Below, piece by piece: positions 11,593 to 24,173 of a stretch of 64,000 nt of DNA (its first letter is position 1; the number at the start of each line of letters is the position of its first letter). The stretch spans positions 17,492,135-17,556,134 of the forward strand of contig NC_052505.1 of the NCBI RefSeq assembly GCF_014356525.2, given 5' to 3'. The notes under the pieces are model-generated. The model searched no databases, was not told the origin of the DNA, and saw nothing but the letters and a program-made list of their open reading frames with translations. Origin of the DNA: Nilaparvata lugens. Its lineage: Eukaryota > Arthropoda > Insecta > Hemiptera > Delphacidae. The position numbers were made by a program, and so were the translations under genes.

Positions 11593-12222
11593 AGTTAATG
11601 TGCGTCTGTGTACACGATATCTCATCTCCCAATTAACGGAATGACTTGAAATTTGGAACGTAAGGTCCTTACAATACAAGGATCCGACACGAACAATTTC
11701 GATCAAATGCGATTCAAGATGGCGGCTGAAATGGCGAAAATGTTGGCTCCAACAATTTTGATTAAAGTTATACCTGAAATAGTATCGATAAGCTCTATAA
11801 ACTGCCACAAGTCCCATATCTGTAGAAATTTCAGGAGCTCCGCCCCATCTATGCAAAGTTTGATTTTAGATTCTCAATTATCAGGCTTCAGATACAATTT
11901 AAACAAAAAAAATATGAGTGGAATAGATTGCGCATGAGAATCTCTACAATTAATGTTCAGTAAAATTTTCACCTAAAATTAAAAATAAGCTCGAAATTCG
12001 AGTAAAATTTGATTATCCAATATTGCAAACTGTTGGCAACTGTTGGTTCTATTAAATGATTCACTATGAAGAGATAGCAGACTTCGTGTGTCTCCAGCGT
12101 TATTGTCCTGTCACCAGCTGGCTCAAATCTTTGAATAGTAGACTTGAGATGTGCGGGTACACTAGCGTCAGGTGATCAATTTTCATAACGTCAAGGAAAG
12201 TTGTGTGAGTGCGCCACACCAG
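10881..12222 (+). mobile_element. Family A element, copy 2, interrupted
   Basis: Starts ACTTTCCTTGCCCTATTACC and has the 5' block AATTAAGGTACCCC, TCAAGGTCCCCTG and GGTTTTTGGGTATT. The TG array (about 11378-11590) and body follow an insertion of about 340 bp (see 11010-11350). Ends GCGCCACACCAGATTTTT at 12222. The TG array has irregular GG and TT slips. The left and right flanks both read ATTTTT, but that is also the family's normal 3' end. Confidence 0.85.
11010..11350 (-). mobile_element. LINE-like 3' end inserted in family A copy 2
   Basis: A TTTA array (11006-11035) leads into sequence absent from the other A copies (GGAACAACAGGCTTGGCCCA). It is read as a minus-strand truncated retroelement with a (TAAA)n tail that entered between the 5' block and the TG array. 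The exact right edge near 11350 is uncertain. Confidence 0.5.
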
Positions 12223-12227
12223 ATTTT

Positions 12228-13535
12228 TGATCAATTGAAACGAAGACTTACAAATTTCCTTGAAGACATTCAGTATCTGTCAAGTAAAAAAGTCTCAATT
12301 TGTGGGCTCTTTTATCTTCATTCACACACCAAATCAAATATAAGAGCATTTCATGAGAGTTAGAGGATAAGTTATCTTGAATTGATTACTTATGTTATAT
12401 GCTAATATTGATTTATGCATGCTAATCAAAATGATCAGCATGGCTCTAATTGATTCATGTTTTATGCTAATTGATAAAAATATTAGATGAATTATTTTAT
12501 TTTCATCATAAATTTATAAATCCTTTATATTGGGGCATCACAAATTCCGTTATAGTTTTGATAACTGAACAACAACAAAAATAAGCTAAACAAGATTCTA
12601 CATGGAGATGGGAGCCAAAAACAACAATATAAACTTGATCTTATTAGATGTGTGGGGATCTTTCTCTGAAGAGATGTGTTTCTCAAGAGATGAGATGTGT
12701 TTCTACTAGAGATGTCTCCATATTATAACATGACGGCGGCTCCACTATCAGCATTCCTTGCGAATAAGACCAATGTTTCCAATTCAACCAATTCTGTCAC
12801 TTTCAAGTGAATCTCTCACCATAGTAAGATAAATGGAAGATTGAATGAGGGTCGTCATAGAACAGTAGGACTATAGAGTGGTGTAATTCAGTAGTGCTGG
12901 GACTATAGAGTGGTGTAGTTCAGCAGAATATGGGAGAAGAAGCCGCGTTATCTTTTTGTCTTTTAAAAGCTCATAGCTCATTCGGGCTGCTCTTGCAAAG
13001 CGGCAACTCTTCTCTCTTCTTTCGACAAGTCGGTATGAAACAAAAGAAAACGAGAAGGAATATTGCTCGATAAGAAACAATGGGACAGAGTGAGATGCAG
13101 GGCAGATTCAAGGGATAGAGGAGTAAAGAAGATTGTGATGAGGCTGAGATGGAGTTTGGAAAGGATAAGGGGAAAAAAGGGAAAGAGTTATAGTAGAAGA
13201 AGAAGAGAAAGGAATGAGAAGGAAAATAGCAAAAAAGGTCGAGAGCAAAAGATTCCTTCTGGAGTACATCGGCTTAAAGATGTCTGTTTTTCTGACGCTA
13301 TGATGGATAATATCATGAGATGAAGAAAATGAAAAAGATGCTACAAGTCATGTGGAATTAGAAACGGTTTCTCATAGCCTGTCTTGCAGTGATAAGCTCC
13401 TTTGTAAAGCTGTTATTGTATAAAAGTTTATTAAAAGACAATGATTGTCTTAGTTGTAAGCTGGACGATTATATCTTGTTGAGATTAGCCTAAATTGAAT
13501 TTTTCTCACTGAACATTCGACCCTAATAATTATTA
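12228..13535. other. Unassigned AT-rich DNA
   Basis: Contains a small direct duplication (GACTATAGAGTGGTGTA at about 12869 and 12901) and a purine-rich patch at 13080-13260 that creates an 86-codon ORF of low complexity. No gene or RNA recognised. Confidence 0.4.
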
Positions 13536-13950
13536 TTGACCGAACGTAGTGAGATCTATGTTCAAACTCGGATTTTATTTTGTCTGTATGTATGTAACGC
13601 GATTACGGCCAAACGCGTTGATAGAATTCGATGAGATTTGGCAGGGGTATTTCTTTTTTCAACTACACGTCGATGTTTACACAAGGTTTTTTGAAATTTT
13701 GCATTTTAAGAATAATATAAAAAGAAAATAAATTCCTCCATACTCTGATATCACTATAATCTATTTGCAGATAAAATTAATCAGACAACTGGTTTATTGA
13801 ATATTCATTGCATGTATTACACATGTCTATTTCTATAACGTAGGGTTTAAATATTTTTATGATGCGTGCCCATAAGTATCAATATTCTCACATTTGAAAA
13901 ACAAGTTTAATGGGTGATTGAGGATAAAATAAAGAATGATTGAATGAACT
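13536..13950 (+). mobile_element. Family B-like element, diverged copy
   Basis: Starts TTGACCGAACGTAGTGAG. It keeps the module ACGCGATTACGGCCAAACGC, GATGAGATTTGGCAGG and AATATAAAAAGAAAA. A 13869-13950 block (GCGTGCCCATAAGTATCAAT) recurs at about 24806 inside another B copy. It lies head-to-tail inverted with the next copy. Confidence 0.6.
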
Positions 13951-13952
13951 AA

Positions 13953-14340
13953 ACTAGTAGTTCTGTGAACAGTAGAACTCACGCAGTATTCTCATCCACA
14001 AGTACCTGATTGAAAGTATAGACCCACACATCTGTGTAATCACTTGTAAGCTGATTTATGATGAATGATTCTATAGTCTGATTTTTACTCTTATATTGGC
14101 AAATGAAGGAGGCTCCTTTTTCCTTTTATATTATCCTTGAAATGCAAAATTTCCAAAAATCTTGTATATACGTCGACGCGCAATTAAAAAAGGAACATAC
14201 CTGTCAAATTTCATGAAAATCTATTACCACGTTTCGCCGTAAATGCGCAACATATAAACATTTAAACATTCAAACATTTAAACATTGAGAGAAATGCCAA
14301 ACCATCGACTTGAATCTTAGACCTCACTTCGTTCGGTCAA
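13953..14340 (-). mobile_element. Family B element, short form
   Basis: The minus strand starts TTGACCGAACGAAGTGAGG (14340 downwards) and ends CACAGAACTACTAGT (13953). It includes AAGTCGACGG, four ATGTTTAA-type repeats, GCGAAACGTGG, TTGCGCGTCGACGTATATAC and AATCAGCTTACAAGTGATTA. About 388 bp and non-coding. Confidence 0.85.
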
Positions 14341-14644
14341 CTACATCGGAAGTACTTTCCCTTTACACCATAAAAACAGGTTTTTCTGATACGATATTGA
14401 TGAAAACATAATTATATCAATATATTACCAAGATGAAAATTATCGATAGCCTATATTCACTTAGTACGTGCGCCTCTTTATTGTTTGAAATGCATTTTCA
14501 TTGACAAATATTATAACTATTATAATATTCATCATGTTCATACTGGAAAAATAGCTTCATTTCTTCATCAATGACATACAATCATAATCATAGACTGATT
14601 ATGAGAAACAAACAATTAAAATTATCAAATTTTGACAAAAATGA

Positions 14645-14857
14645 TTGATCTACAATCAACTATTTCAGTTCCTCCTCTTGTTGTGCTCATTCTGGCTCCA
14701 CCTCCAACCAATAGGAAACAAGCTCCGGCTCCGCCCTCAGCCAATAGGAAGCCAGAAGCGTGGCAGCTTTGCTCCGCCTACTTCTTGCTCACTTCACAAC
14801 TTTCATAATACTATCACCTCGGCTTGTCCTGAATTGAAACTGTCCCGTGAACAGTAA
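14645..14857. promoter_or_regulatory. GC-rich patch with two CCAAT motifs, possible promoter
   Basis: Two related segments each carry CCAATAGGAA (14707 and 14741) beside GCTCCGCC-type boxes. This could be a proximal promoter or a diverged repeat. No TATA box, splice site or ORF of convincing type is attached. The 70-codon ORF here is not recognised. Confidence 0.15.
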
Positions 14858-16180
14858 CTATTATTATTCAGCTTATCCTGTTACTTCTACTGGATTCACA
14901 TAAACAGATACGGATAAAGTTTATTAAAAAAGTTATTGAAATCCTAATTAATTCCAATTCATCGAATAGAATGGAATATATTGTCAAAATTTAAAATTCT
15001 TAGTTTTCGTTGTTTTTTAGTGAAAATGGACTAAATTTTGAAAAGTGAAACCATAACCCTATTTCGGACTTTATAATGTGATCTAAATTTGGGAGAGAAA
15101 TAGTACAAGGAGTATCCTTAGTTTTTCTCTCCCAATCAGTGCTACTTTGTGAAAATTATAAATAAATATTGACTGATGTCATAAAAATCATCAAGAATTC
15201 TCTTATTTTATCGTATTCTGTACAACAACCCGTACAGTGAGGAGAATCTATTTCAATGTACATTAATAAAGTTGTCCACTATAATATATTGAATAGAGTG
15301 GGCTGAATAGCGCTAGAATATATTATCTAATATGACATAAATTTCTGTAAAATGTGCTCGTCCTGAGAGAGTGGTCAAGGTTATTTTATTATTGTGGGGG
15401 GGATTAGGCCGACACACAAATGACACCTTGGGGAATAATACGTCAGCTATGTTTAATAGGAAAGCTTTCAAGGGATGGAGGAATACACAAACTTATATCA
15501 GAATACGCTGAGTGAAGTTGAAATGGCTTTTTATATGCCTTTCCATACACTAGTTAACACTCCAAACTCTTCCTTATGAAGAGAGTGTTTAAATATTCAT
15601 TTTCAGTATTTGGTTAAGTTATTTACGAAGAATTTTGAAATATCTCCATTATATAGATTCCACTCTCAGATGTGATACATAATGAATTATCCATTGAATA
15701 TATGGAAATTGTTCTCTAAACATGAAAGAAACTGCTTTTATTTTTTTCTCACGTTGGTTCACTAATGTTATATAGGTCTCTAATATATTCTCTCATATTT
15801 CTAATCACAGATTTTCACTTGAAAGGATATTGTTGGATATTTTTTTCCAAGTATGACCGATGATATTTACGCTATATGAACGAATAAGTTCTAATTCAGT
15901 CAATTCATGTAGATTCGAAACAAAATTAGATATTTAGTAATGAGTCTCCCGAGCTGGAGAACTCGTTGAAAATGCCGGTGATATTGTCAGCTGCAGTATC
16001 AAAAACAGTGAGAAGTCAAGAGAAATGGTTTGAGTTTCATTGAGCTATTAATACAAGAATTTTATACAAGAATAAAATTGTGATAGCTCAAGAGTTTTAT
16101 TGTTTAGTATAGTTCTATATATTGTTGTTTGTTTTTAGTAAGTATATTATATCGTTTCCTGAATTGTATAAACTTTATTG
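14858..16180. other. Unassigned AT-rich DNA
   Basis: No gene, RNA gene or repeat family recognised over about 1.3 kb. A G-run lies near 15397. Confidence 0.4.
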
Positions 16181-16252
16181 CTCAAGATTCTATGTAACTG
16201 CTTTGAATTGTATTTAGAAGGAAAATATAAATCGAATTGAATTGAATTGATA
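16181..16252 (+). mobile_element. LINE-like 3' tail, (GAATT)n
   Basis: AACTTTATTGCTCAAGATTC is followed by AAATCGAATTGAATTGAATT, resembling the short tandem tail of a truncated non-LTR copy. Confidence 0.3.
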
Positions 16253-16458
16253 ATCCAGATGAAGATCTGTGATTGATAAAATACTACAATTTTTTCAATG
16301 TTTTTCAGTTATATCCTCAAAAAGGACTAAGGAGTGAATTACTTTTTTGGGGGAACGAACTCAATTTTTTCAATCGTTTAAATAGTATGTATTATGTCTT
16401 CTACGAGTATCCAATCATCTCTGTTACAAAATTCAGTTGTTTGTTATTGAGTCATTCT

Positions 16459-16866
16459 AAAGCCGTGTCCACACTGAACAAAAATTCGATATAAATGTTC
16501 GGCAAACATGTTTGTTGAGGAGCTCAGGGACAAATATTATGAAAAGTATGGACAGTCGTCGTTTGTCAAACAAAAAATTACTGTTTTTCCAAACATTTTC
16601 AGGGTTGCCAGCTGTGAAACATAAAACCTGTTCTTCCCACTTACAAATATTTGGTTTTGAATGGAAAGACTAAGAAATTTCCAAAATTTTCCAATATGAA
16701 TAATTACCACAATATCAACTTCTCAACTACACAAAAAAAAAAAATCTGTTTGGTGACGCGTCCACACTGGCTCCGGGCAAACATTGTTTGTCGAACATAA
16801 TAAAATTTGATCAAACTTTTTCACAAACATGTTTGTCGAACATTTGTTCAGTGTGGACACGGATTT
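16459..16866 (-). mobile_element. Family C MITE, interrupted copy
   Basis: The ends are AAAGCCGTGTCCACACTGAA and TTCAGTGTGGACACGGATTT (inverted repeats). The orientation is opposite to 7706 and 30422. The middle (about 16666-16740) contains AAAGACTAAGAAATTTCCAA and ATATCAACTTCTCAACTACA, a fragment of family E, so the copy took an insertion. Confidence 0.8.
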
Positions 16867-16980
16867 AGAACTTGGAAAACATGCATTCAGAAATGAATGT
16901 CAGCATTCCTTCTGAATAATCCTTCTAATCATTCCTTCTGATTAATGCTCCCCATAGAAACAATGCTAAGCGAATCTCAT

Positions 16981-17537
16981 CTATAGGCCTACTATGACCT
17001 TCTATGACCTACTATGATCTACTATGATCTACTAAGTCTACTAGGCCTACTATAGGCCTACTATGACCTTCTATGACCTACTATGACCTACAATGATCTA
17101 CTTAGTCTACTAGGCTTCTGTAGGCCTACTATGACCTTCTATGACCTACTATGATCTACTTAGTCTACTAGGCCTACTATGACCTTCTATGACCTACTAT
17201 GATCTACTCAGTCTACTAGGCCAACTATAGGCCTACTATGACCTTCTATCACCTACTATGACCAACTATGATCCACTTAGTCTACTAGGCCTACTATGAC
17301 CTTCTATGACCTACTATGACTTACTATGATGTACTCAGTCTACTAGGCCTACTGTAGACCTACTATGACCTACTATGACCTACTATGATCTACTAAGTCT
17401 ACTAGGCCTACTGTAGGCCTACTATGACCTTCTATGACCTTCTATGACCTACTATGGCCTACTATGATCTACTCAGTCTACTAGGCCTACTATGACCTAC
17501 TATGCTCTACTCAGTGTACTAGGTCTACTATGACCTT
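16981..17537 (+). repeat. Minisatellite built from ~10-bp CTACTATGAC units
   Basis: About 550 bp of variants of CTACTATGAC, CTTCTATGAC, CTACTATGAT and CTACTAGGCC. They are arranged in longer repeats of about 60-90 bp marked by AGTCTACTAGGCCTACT. No open frame of interest. Confidence 0.9.
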
Positions 17538-17869
17538 CAATTTTTGACGGCGGTCTCATTTGTGATAATTTTTTTCTAGTGATAATCCTTTTAAGAATTA
17601 CAATGGATTGTAGTTTCTACTCCCAATATCTATCAGATGAAAATCCTCCTCTCGTTCATTTTATCAAGAAATACTCCTTAAATTTTATTGTACTCCTTTT
17701 ATTTTACTTCGGTTTTGCAGGCAGCGCCAAACATGTTATTTTGTTTTGACAAAGTTGTTTTTCGTGTATATTTGAATCACAGAATTAATAATAGCAATCA
17801 ATTAATGATAACACAATTAATAATAGCTACTAATTATAGGAGTTTTCTCTGATTTGAATATTGATCAAT

Positions 17870-17952
17870 ATGGTTTTTCAACTTTGTATTGAGGATTATC
17901 ATTTTTGTTGTATTATTTTTGTTGTGGCGAAATAAAATTTGATTTGATTTTT
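17870..17952 (+). mobile_element. LINE-like 3' end with TTTGA tail
   Basis: TTTGTTGTGGCGAAATAAAA is followed by TTTGATTTGATTTT. This is a typical 3' end of a truncated non-LTR element. The 17540-17870 stretch before it may belong to the same copy. Confidence 0.45.
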
Positions 17953-18068
17953 ATTGTATTTGTGTGATTTTCAAAAAAATACGAATTAGGATGAGAGATT
18001 GATGTCTCAAATCTCTCTGCAATTCAATACAATTGAAGATAGCATTATTGGTCATCGATCGTTGTATG

Positions 18069-18143
18069 GTGAGATTCACTTTGGTTGAATGAGAAGCAAT
18101 AGTAATGTATATGAGTAATGCTGACAGATTGAAGTGAATGTGT
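18069..18143. repeat. Family D palindromic element, shortened
   Basis: Left arm GTGAGATTCACTTTGG, right arm CTGACAGATTGAAGTGAATG. The left CTGTCAG part is deleted, while TTGAATGAGAAGCAA of the centre is kept. Confidence 0.6.
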
Positions 18144-18231
18144 GGCCTGCAACCGCACTGAACGGTCCATCAGATAGCAACTACTAATTTCTAAGCATTT
18201 GGTCACGTTGCAATCGACTACAAATGGATCC

Positions 18232-18790
18232 AATGGTCAAGCAATTGTTGTGAAAACGGCCAGGCAGAGAGGAAATGGATAGTGACAAGGAGGGAAAAGG
18301 AGAGACAAATCGATGCAAAGAAGGAGACAGGAGAGACATGAAGTGGCGGGATAGAGAGGAAGATAAGGAGACAAAATGGAGAGAAAGACTGGATGTGCTG
18401 CAATCGTTGCGAAAATTGTTACAAGTGATAGAGACAAAGAAGGCAAATGGGAGAAAACGGGTACCAAGGAGGAGATAAAAGTGACAAGAAGAGAAGGGAT
18501 AGGAACAAGGAGGGCAAGAGAAGACAAATGAAAACTGAAAAAGATGCAATGGTTGTGAAAACGTTAGGCGAAAAGGAGAATGATAGCGTAGAGGACAGTA
18601 AGAGCTGGGATAGAGACAGAAAGGGCAAAGAGGAGACAAATAGTTGCTGAAGAGAAGGCAAGAGAGACGCGAAGAGAAGGAATAGAGAAAGAGGAGTATG
18701 AGGAGACAAATTTGAGAGAAAGACTGGATGTGCTGCAGTATTATTGTTGTGAAAACGTTAGTCGAAGGGGAGGGGCTATATACTAGGAGG
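18232..18790 (+). repeat. Degenerate purine-rich tandem repeat, ~145-190 bp period
   Basis: Four diverged units each contain a version of GTTGTGAAAACG with TGTGCTGCA or GATGCAAT before it (about 18245, 18405, 18550, 18745). They are separated by GGAGACAAA- and AGAGAGAC-rich DNA. The long ORFs on both strands (up to 218 codons, minus strand) are Ser/Leu/Phe-rich by-products of this composition. Confidence 0.6.
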
Positions 18791-18864
18791 AAAAACAGGT
18801 GACATTGATGAGGCAAAGAAGAACAAATGGGAGATAGCAAGGAGGTACACTATGTGTGTAGTTG

Positions 18865-19085
18865 TGGTAGGCTTCGACAATAAATAGATGGAGAATGTAG
18901 AGAGAAATAGACGTAAGAGGAAGATGGGTGAAAAACTATGATGAAGAGGTGATAAAGAGGAGGGAATACTCTGTGTGGTTCTAGTGAGCTCATACGATAT
19001 ATGGATAGAGATTGTAGAGAGAAGCAGATGTGAGAGGAAGAAGGAGCAGGAAAACTATGATAGGGAGTGTTGATAAACAGGATTA
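18865..19085 (+). repeat. Two-unit tandem repeat, ~120-bp period
   Basis: The pattern ATAGATGGAGAATGTAGAGA ... GAAAAACTATGAT (18884 on) recurs as ATGGATAGAGATTGTAGAGA ... GAAAACTATGAT (19003 on). Confidence 0.55.
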
Positions 19086-19129
19086 GCGTATAGAGAGACA
19101 TCCTGCTCTCATTCCTAAGCGATGGAATG

Positions 19130-19400
19130 AAACGGAATTAGTATATTTCGCACATAGAGCAGAAAATTAGATTTCTCCGGTTCGAAATCGGTTTTTCAAG
19201 TCCGAGGCCACTCTGCTCGAGTGATCTGCTCTAGAAAAGATTGAGAGCCGGAATAGTATATTTCGCACCTAGGGTCGAAAATGTACGTTTTCCGGCTCGA
19301 GATCGCAGTTTTCAAGTTCGAGACGAAGTTGAGAACTTGAAGCGTTCGAGAGCCGGAAAAACATTTTTGCCCGTGTTGCGAACGCTATTTTTCACCACAC
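19130..19400 (+). repeat. Direct repeat related to family F
   Basis: TAGTATATTTCGCAC occurs at 19139 and 19254. The second half (TACGTTTTCCGGCTCGAG, GAGAGCCGGAAAAACATTTT, TGCCCGTG) resembles the family F copies at 20612 and 21089. Confidence 0.5.
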
Positions 19401-20600
19401 CAAAAAAAAAAAACTTCCCAATATATAAGAAATTGAAAAATAAATAAAATTCAAACAGCCTATTTTGATAGTTTGAATCTTGGTTATGACAACTTTCACT
19501 GTCAATTAATTTCAATATTACTAATTAATAATTTACAATAGTGACAATATTTTTATACTTTTAATATTTTGAATAATTGTTTGAATTTTTATAGCTCGCG
19601 CTTTGCGCCTGGTGCAATATCTCATGGATAGATGGATGAATAGAATTTTCATTACTATTTTGAAATAATGTGATTAAAAAAAAAATATAATTGCATATTT
19701 CACAGTTTTGTCTCAAAATATATCTAAAAAATTGATTGAAATTTAAATTACGGTAACTAATATAAAAAATAGCTAATAAAAGTCGAAATTCATCGACAAA
19801 AAAAAATGTCATTGACCGAGGTTCGAACCTAGGATCATGTTTGTAATTGACTGAGCTTTGAGTTTCTGATGTATTACGCCTTTACGCTCTCGGTCATAGC
19901 GTATTGATGATCAAAGTGGCCAGTAAGTCAGGTAACGTATGTAGGCTACTATAATAAAGTATAGCGGCAAACTTGAAGCCGGTTTGCCGGCATTTTCACA
20001 ACAAAATATTGCTCTGAAAATAGTTAAATCATAGAGAAAACATTCGAAGATTCAATCTTGAGTAGGCCTAATGTTTTCTCTATTTGGTTTGATATTGAAG
20101 AAAAATTATCTAAAAGTTTTAATAATGAATTACGGAAAAATTACTAGGAATTTTTCAGTCAAGACAGAGTTTCACCAGTGGGCTTACCTTAAACTTCAGA
20201 TCTCTGCTGTATTTTCCTATTATTATTGTTGATTGTATTGCATTAAGAAGTGGAATTCGATAATAAAAAAGAAACAATTATTACTCTACCTCACTTTTAA
20301 ATATTGATACAATTATTGTACTTTGATTTCAAATTCGATTCTTCACTTTTAAATACCTTTCTGACAATGGACAATGCAGCCAACATTATATTGTTGAGGC
20401 TATGGAGATATCATCGTATTCTATTGTTTGATATCAAAAACACAATAATAAATATTAAATTATGAAACAGTAATTTATAAAATATATTATAGACATGATA
20501 CCGCGATTCACTATACATAATTATATAGATTATTACAGTCGTTATGAGATTATCTCTATGATTTTTGTGAGATCGGACACGATCAGCTGTTATTCAAGGT
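19401..20600. other. Unassigned AT-rich DNA
   Basis: A 26-bp region around 20038-20090 contains an inverted pair (ATAGAGAAAACATT... / ...AATGTTTTCTCTAT), which is a small hairpin. Nothing else recognised. Confidence 0.4.
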
Positions 20601-20611
20601 CATTTTACAGC

Positions 20612-20757
20612 CCTAGGGCCGTAAAGTTTTACCGGCCTGGTCGGAAAACAATCACTTTCGGCCTCCATATGACGCACGTAAACCAGCTCATTACATCCAA
20701 GTGTGGCGAAAAAACATTTTTGCCCATGGTGCAAACGATATTTTTTGCCACACTACA
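20612..20757 (+). repeat. Family F-like repeat
   Basis: Contains GCCGTAAAGTTTTACCGG, CCTGGTCGGAAAACAATCAC and GTGTGGCGAAAAAACATTTT, and ends GCCACACTACAGG. Shares its right part with 21218-21240. Confidence 0.5.
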
Positions 20758-21088
20758 GGTATTGCTGACAAAATAAATAAAGAATACAAAATTAAGAATA
20801 CTCATTAAGTTATCATACCTATCTCTTGATTTTAGTGCTGGAAGATCTGCAGTCAGGATTTCAGATTCTTTTAAAATTTCACTTGGAATATCACAGGCGT
20901 CGTCATCTTCAAGCATTTTTGAAAATTCAGAATGCCCTAATCAACAATGAATAATTGAATAAAAATGGTTGCGAAGCGAATGCTGAATTAGTTTGATTCG
21001 GAACTCGAACTGAAATAATTGCAACTTCAGATGAAGAATGTTGAGACTCGCCCGATCTAGCGGATGACTTATTAACTACGGACTTCCA

Positions 21089-21237
21089 TGTTAGCGGCTA
21101 GAAATAGTACGTTTTCCGGTCTAGGCCACAAAGAAACCCTTTTCTGACGTCAGACGAGAGTCGTCTGCAAACAAGGTCTTTCAGATCTACGTAGGGACTG
21201 GAAAACAGCTGCTTTCTGTGCAGTGTGGCGAAATAGT
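21089..21237 (+). repeat. Family F repeat
   Basis: Inverse match to 7925-8062. Contains ATGTTAGCGGCTAGAAA, CAGACGAGAGTCGTCTGCAA and GCAGTGTGGCGAAATAGTAT. Confidence 0.6.
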
Positions 21238-21291
21238 ATTTTACACTCTTTTGAATAGTATTAAAGCTTTAAAAACACTGTAAAACCGCTG

Positions 21292-21600
21292 CGAAGGAGA
21301 GAAGGAGGAGGAGGAAGAGGAGGAAAAGGAGGAGATGGAGGAGTAGGAGTAGATGTAGAAGTAAGAGAAGTAGTAGAAAGAGGAGGAAATGGAGAAGGGA
21401 GAATAGTGGGAGTAGGAGGAGTGGGTATGGATGGAGAAGAAGATGGAGGAGGAGGAGGTGGTGACGAGAAGGAGAAGAAGTACAAGGAGGAAAAGGCGAT
21501 GAGGATGAGTAGGAGGTGGTGTGGGGTAGAGGCGGTGTATGAGGTGTGTGAGGTGAATGAAGAGAAGAATGAGGAGGGGCTGACGATGGAGAAGTAAAAG
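21292..21600 (+). repeat. GGA-rich purine tract
   Basis: About 300 bp of AGGAGG/GAAGGAGG-type DNA. The Pro/Ser/Leu-rich frames on the minus strand come only from this composition. Confidence 0.8.
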
Positions 21601-22257
21601 GTGGAAACAGTAGAGAGTGGTGGATGAGATAATCCACTAACTGGGAACTAGGAAGTTAACTGATTGCCAGGTCGTCACTAATTGCAGACGTCGATTGAAC
21701 AAAAACCTTAGCCAACCTTTAACATTGACAACGTCCAACCAGGCCCACAACGTTGACAACATTGTCGGTTGACAGCACTCGATTGCTGTGTAGTGCCAGC
21801 CTGCTTTCTTTCCATTCAGACATTGCAATTCTAATTGCGGTTCAATTAGTAGGGTGCAATCGAATGTAGTGCATTGTGCATTGTGCAATGTGCAATGTGT
21901 GCTTCAGTTGCATTCATGCATGGTGCATAATAATGAGTGATAAGGGTCAATTCAATGAGCACCTATTATTGTTTATTAGACGTGGTTGGAAATGAAAATT
22001 TGTCACTCCCACCATATCTCACATACGCTCTTTTGACAATAATGTACAGTAGTTTGATTGGATTGATCCTTAATATGTATTTGAGGGTGAATAGAATGTG
22101 ATGGAAGAGGGAATTTTGAAATAAAAAAAAATTATTTTCTCCCATCATCAGTTTCTCTACATAAGTCTACATAAGTAACTTATTCTTAATAATAATTAGC
22201 AAATCGGCACCTTCTCAATCACTTCATGGCATAATCTAACCTGAAAGATTACATATT
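21601..22257. other. Unassigned DNA
   Basis: GC-moderate stretch at 21640-21900 with a short run of TGCA-type repeats (GTGCATTGTGCATTGTGCAA, 21872 on). An 83-codon minus-strand ORF there is not recognised. Confidence 0.35.
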
Positions 22258-23556
<1,299 letters not shown>

Positions 23557-23860
23557 TAATTGTTTTCCTTGGCAAAAATCCATCAAGAAACAATTTTTCA
23601 CTCAGGTTCATTAGAGGAAGCAACTTTCATAGTTGAAATACCAGTGTGAATTCCAAACTCTAAATAAACTATTATCGACAAAAAGGTAACCCGTGCACCT
23701 CAAGGGTGGAAACTAAACCTTTTGGAATCTTGAAGGATTTAAATTAGGCCAATAACCATTCTCGGTAAATTAAGAATCTGTAAGCATCATTCCAAGTTAA
23801 ACAGTCCAGTAGTTCAGACGTGATGCTGTGTCATTCGTGAATTTCCCATCCAGTACGAAT

Positions 23861-23893
23861 ACTAGTAGTTCTGTGAACAGTAGACCTCGCGCT
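23861..23893 (-). mobile_element. Isolated family B 3' terminus, inverted
   Basis: ACTAGTAGTTCTGTGAACAG then TAGACCTCGCGC is the inverse of the family B 3' end. It faces the complete 3' end at 25088. Either a terminal fragment or the second inverted end of a 1.23-kb compound element (23861-25088). Confidence 0.7.
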
Positions 23894-24173
23894 CAGTGAG
23901 ATACATTGACCTGTTGTTACGTTTTCTCAAAAATTGATAAATAATTTATCAATTAAAAATGTCTAGAAAAAATCCTTAATAAACATAGAGCTTTCTGTCC
24001 TATATTGTACCGTGACGTGTCGTCCCGGAATGTGAGTGTGAGCGCTGTTATCAGGTCTGGCTGCAACTGTCTACAACGTTGATGGAAAGATACAATTTTC
24101 AAGATGTTCGATGTTTTTGAACGGGTAGTATTATAGTCAACTGTCTACTAACGTTAATGGAAAGAACTTAGTT

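Noticed and set aside
11653..11937. 94-codon ORF in the family A body (also 35284-35493, 61273-61627)
   Set aside because: The frame is not kept between the eight A copies, which carry stops and indels at different places, so it is unlikely to be coding.
18184..18840. 218-codon minus-strand ORF as a membrane protein
   Set aside because: Leu/Ser/Phe content follows from the pyrimidine-rich strand of a degenerate tandem repeat. No defined domain is visible.
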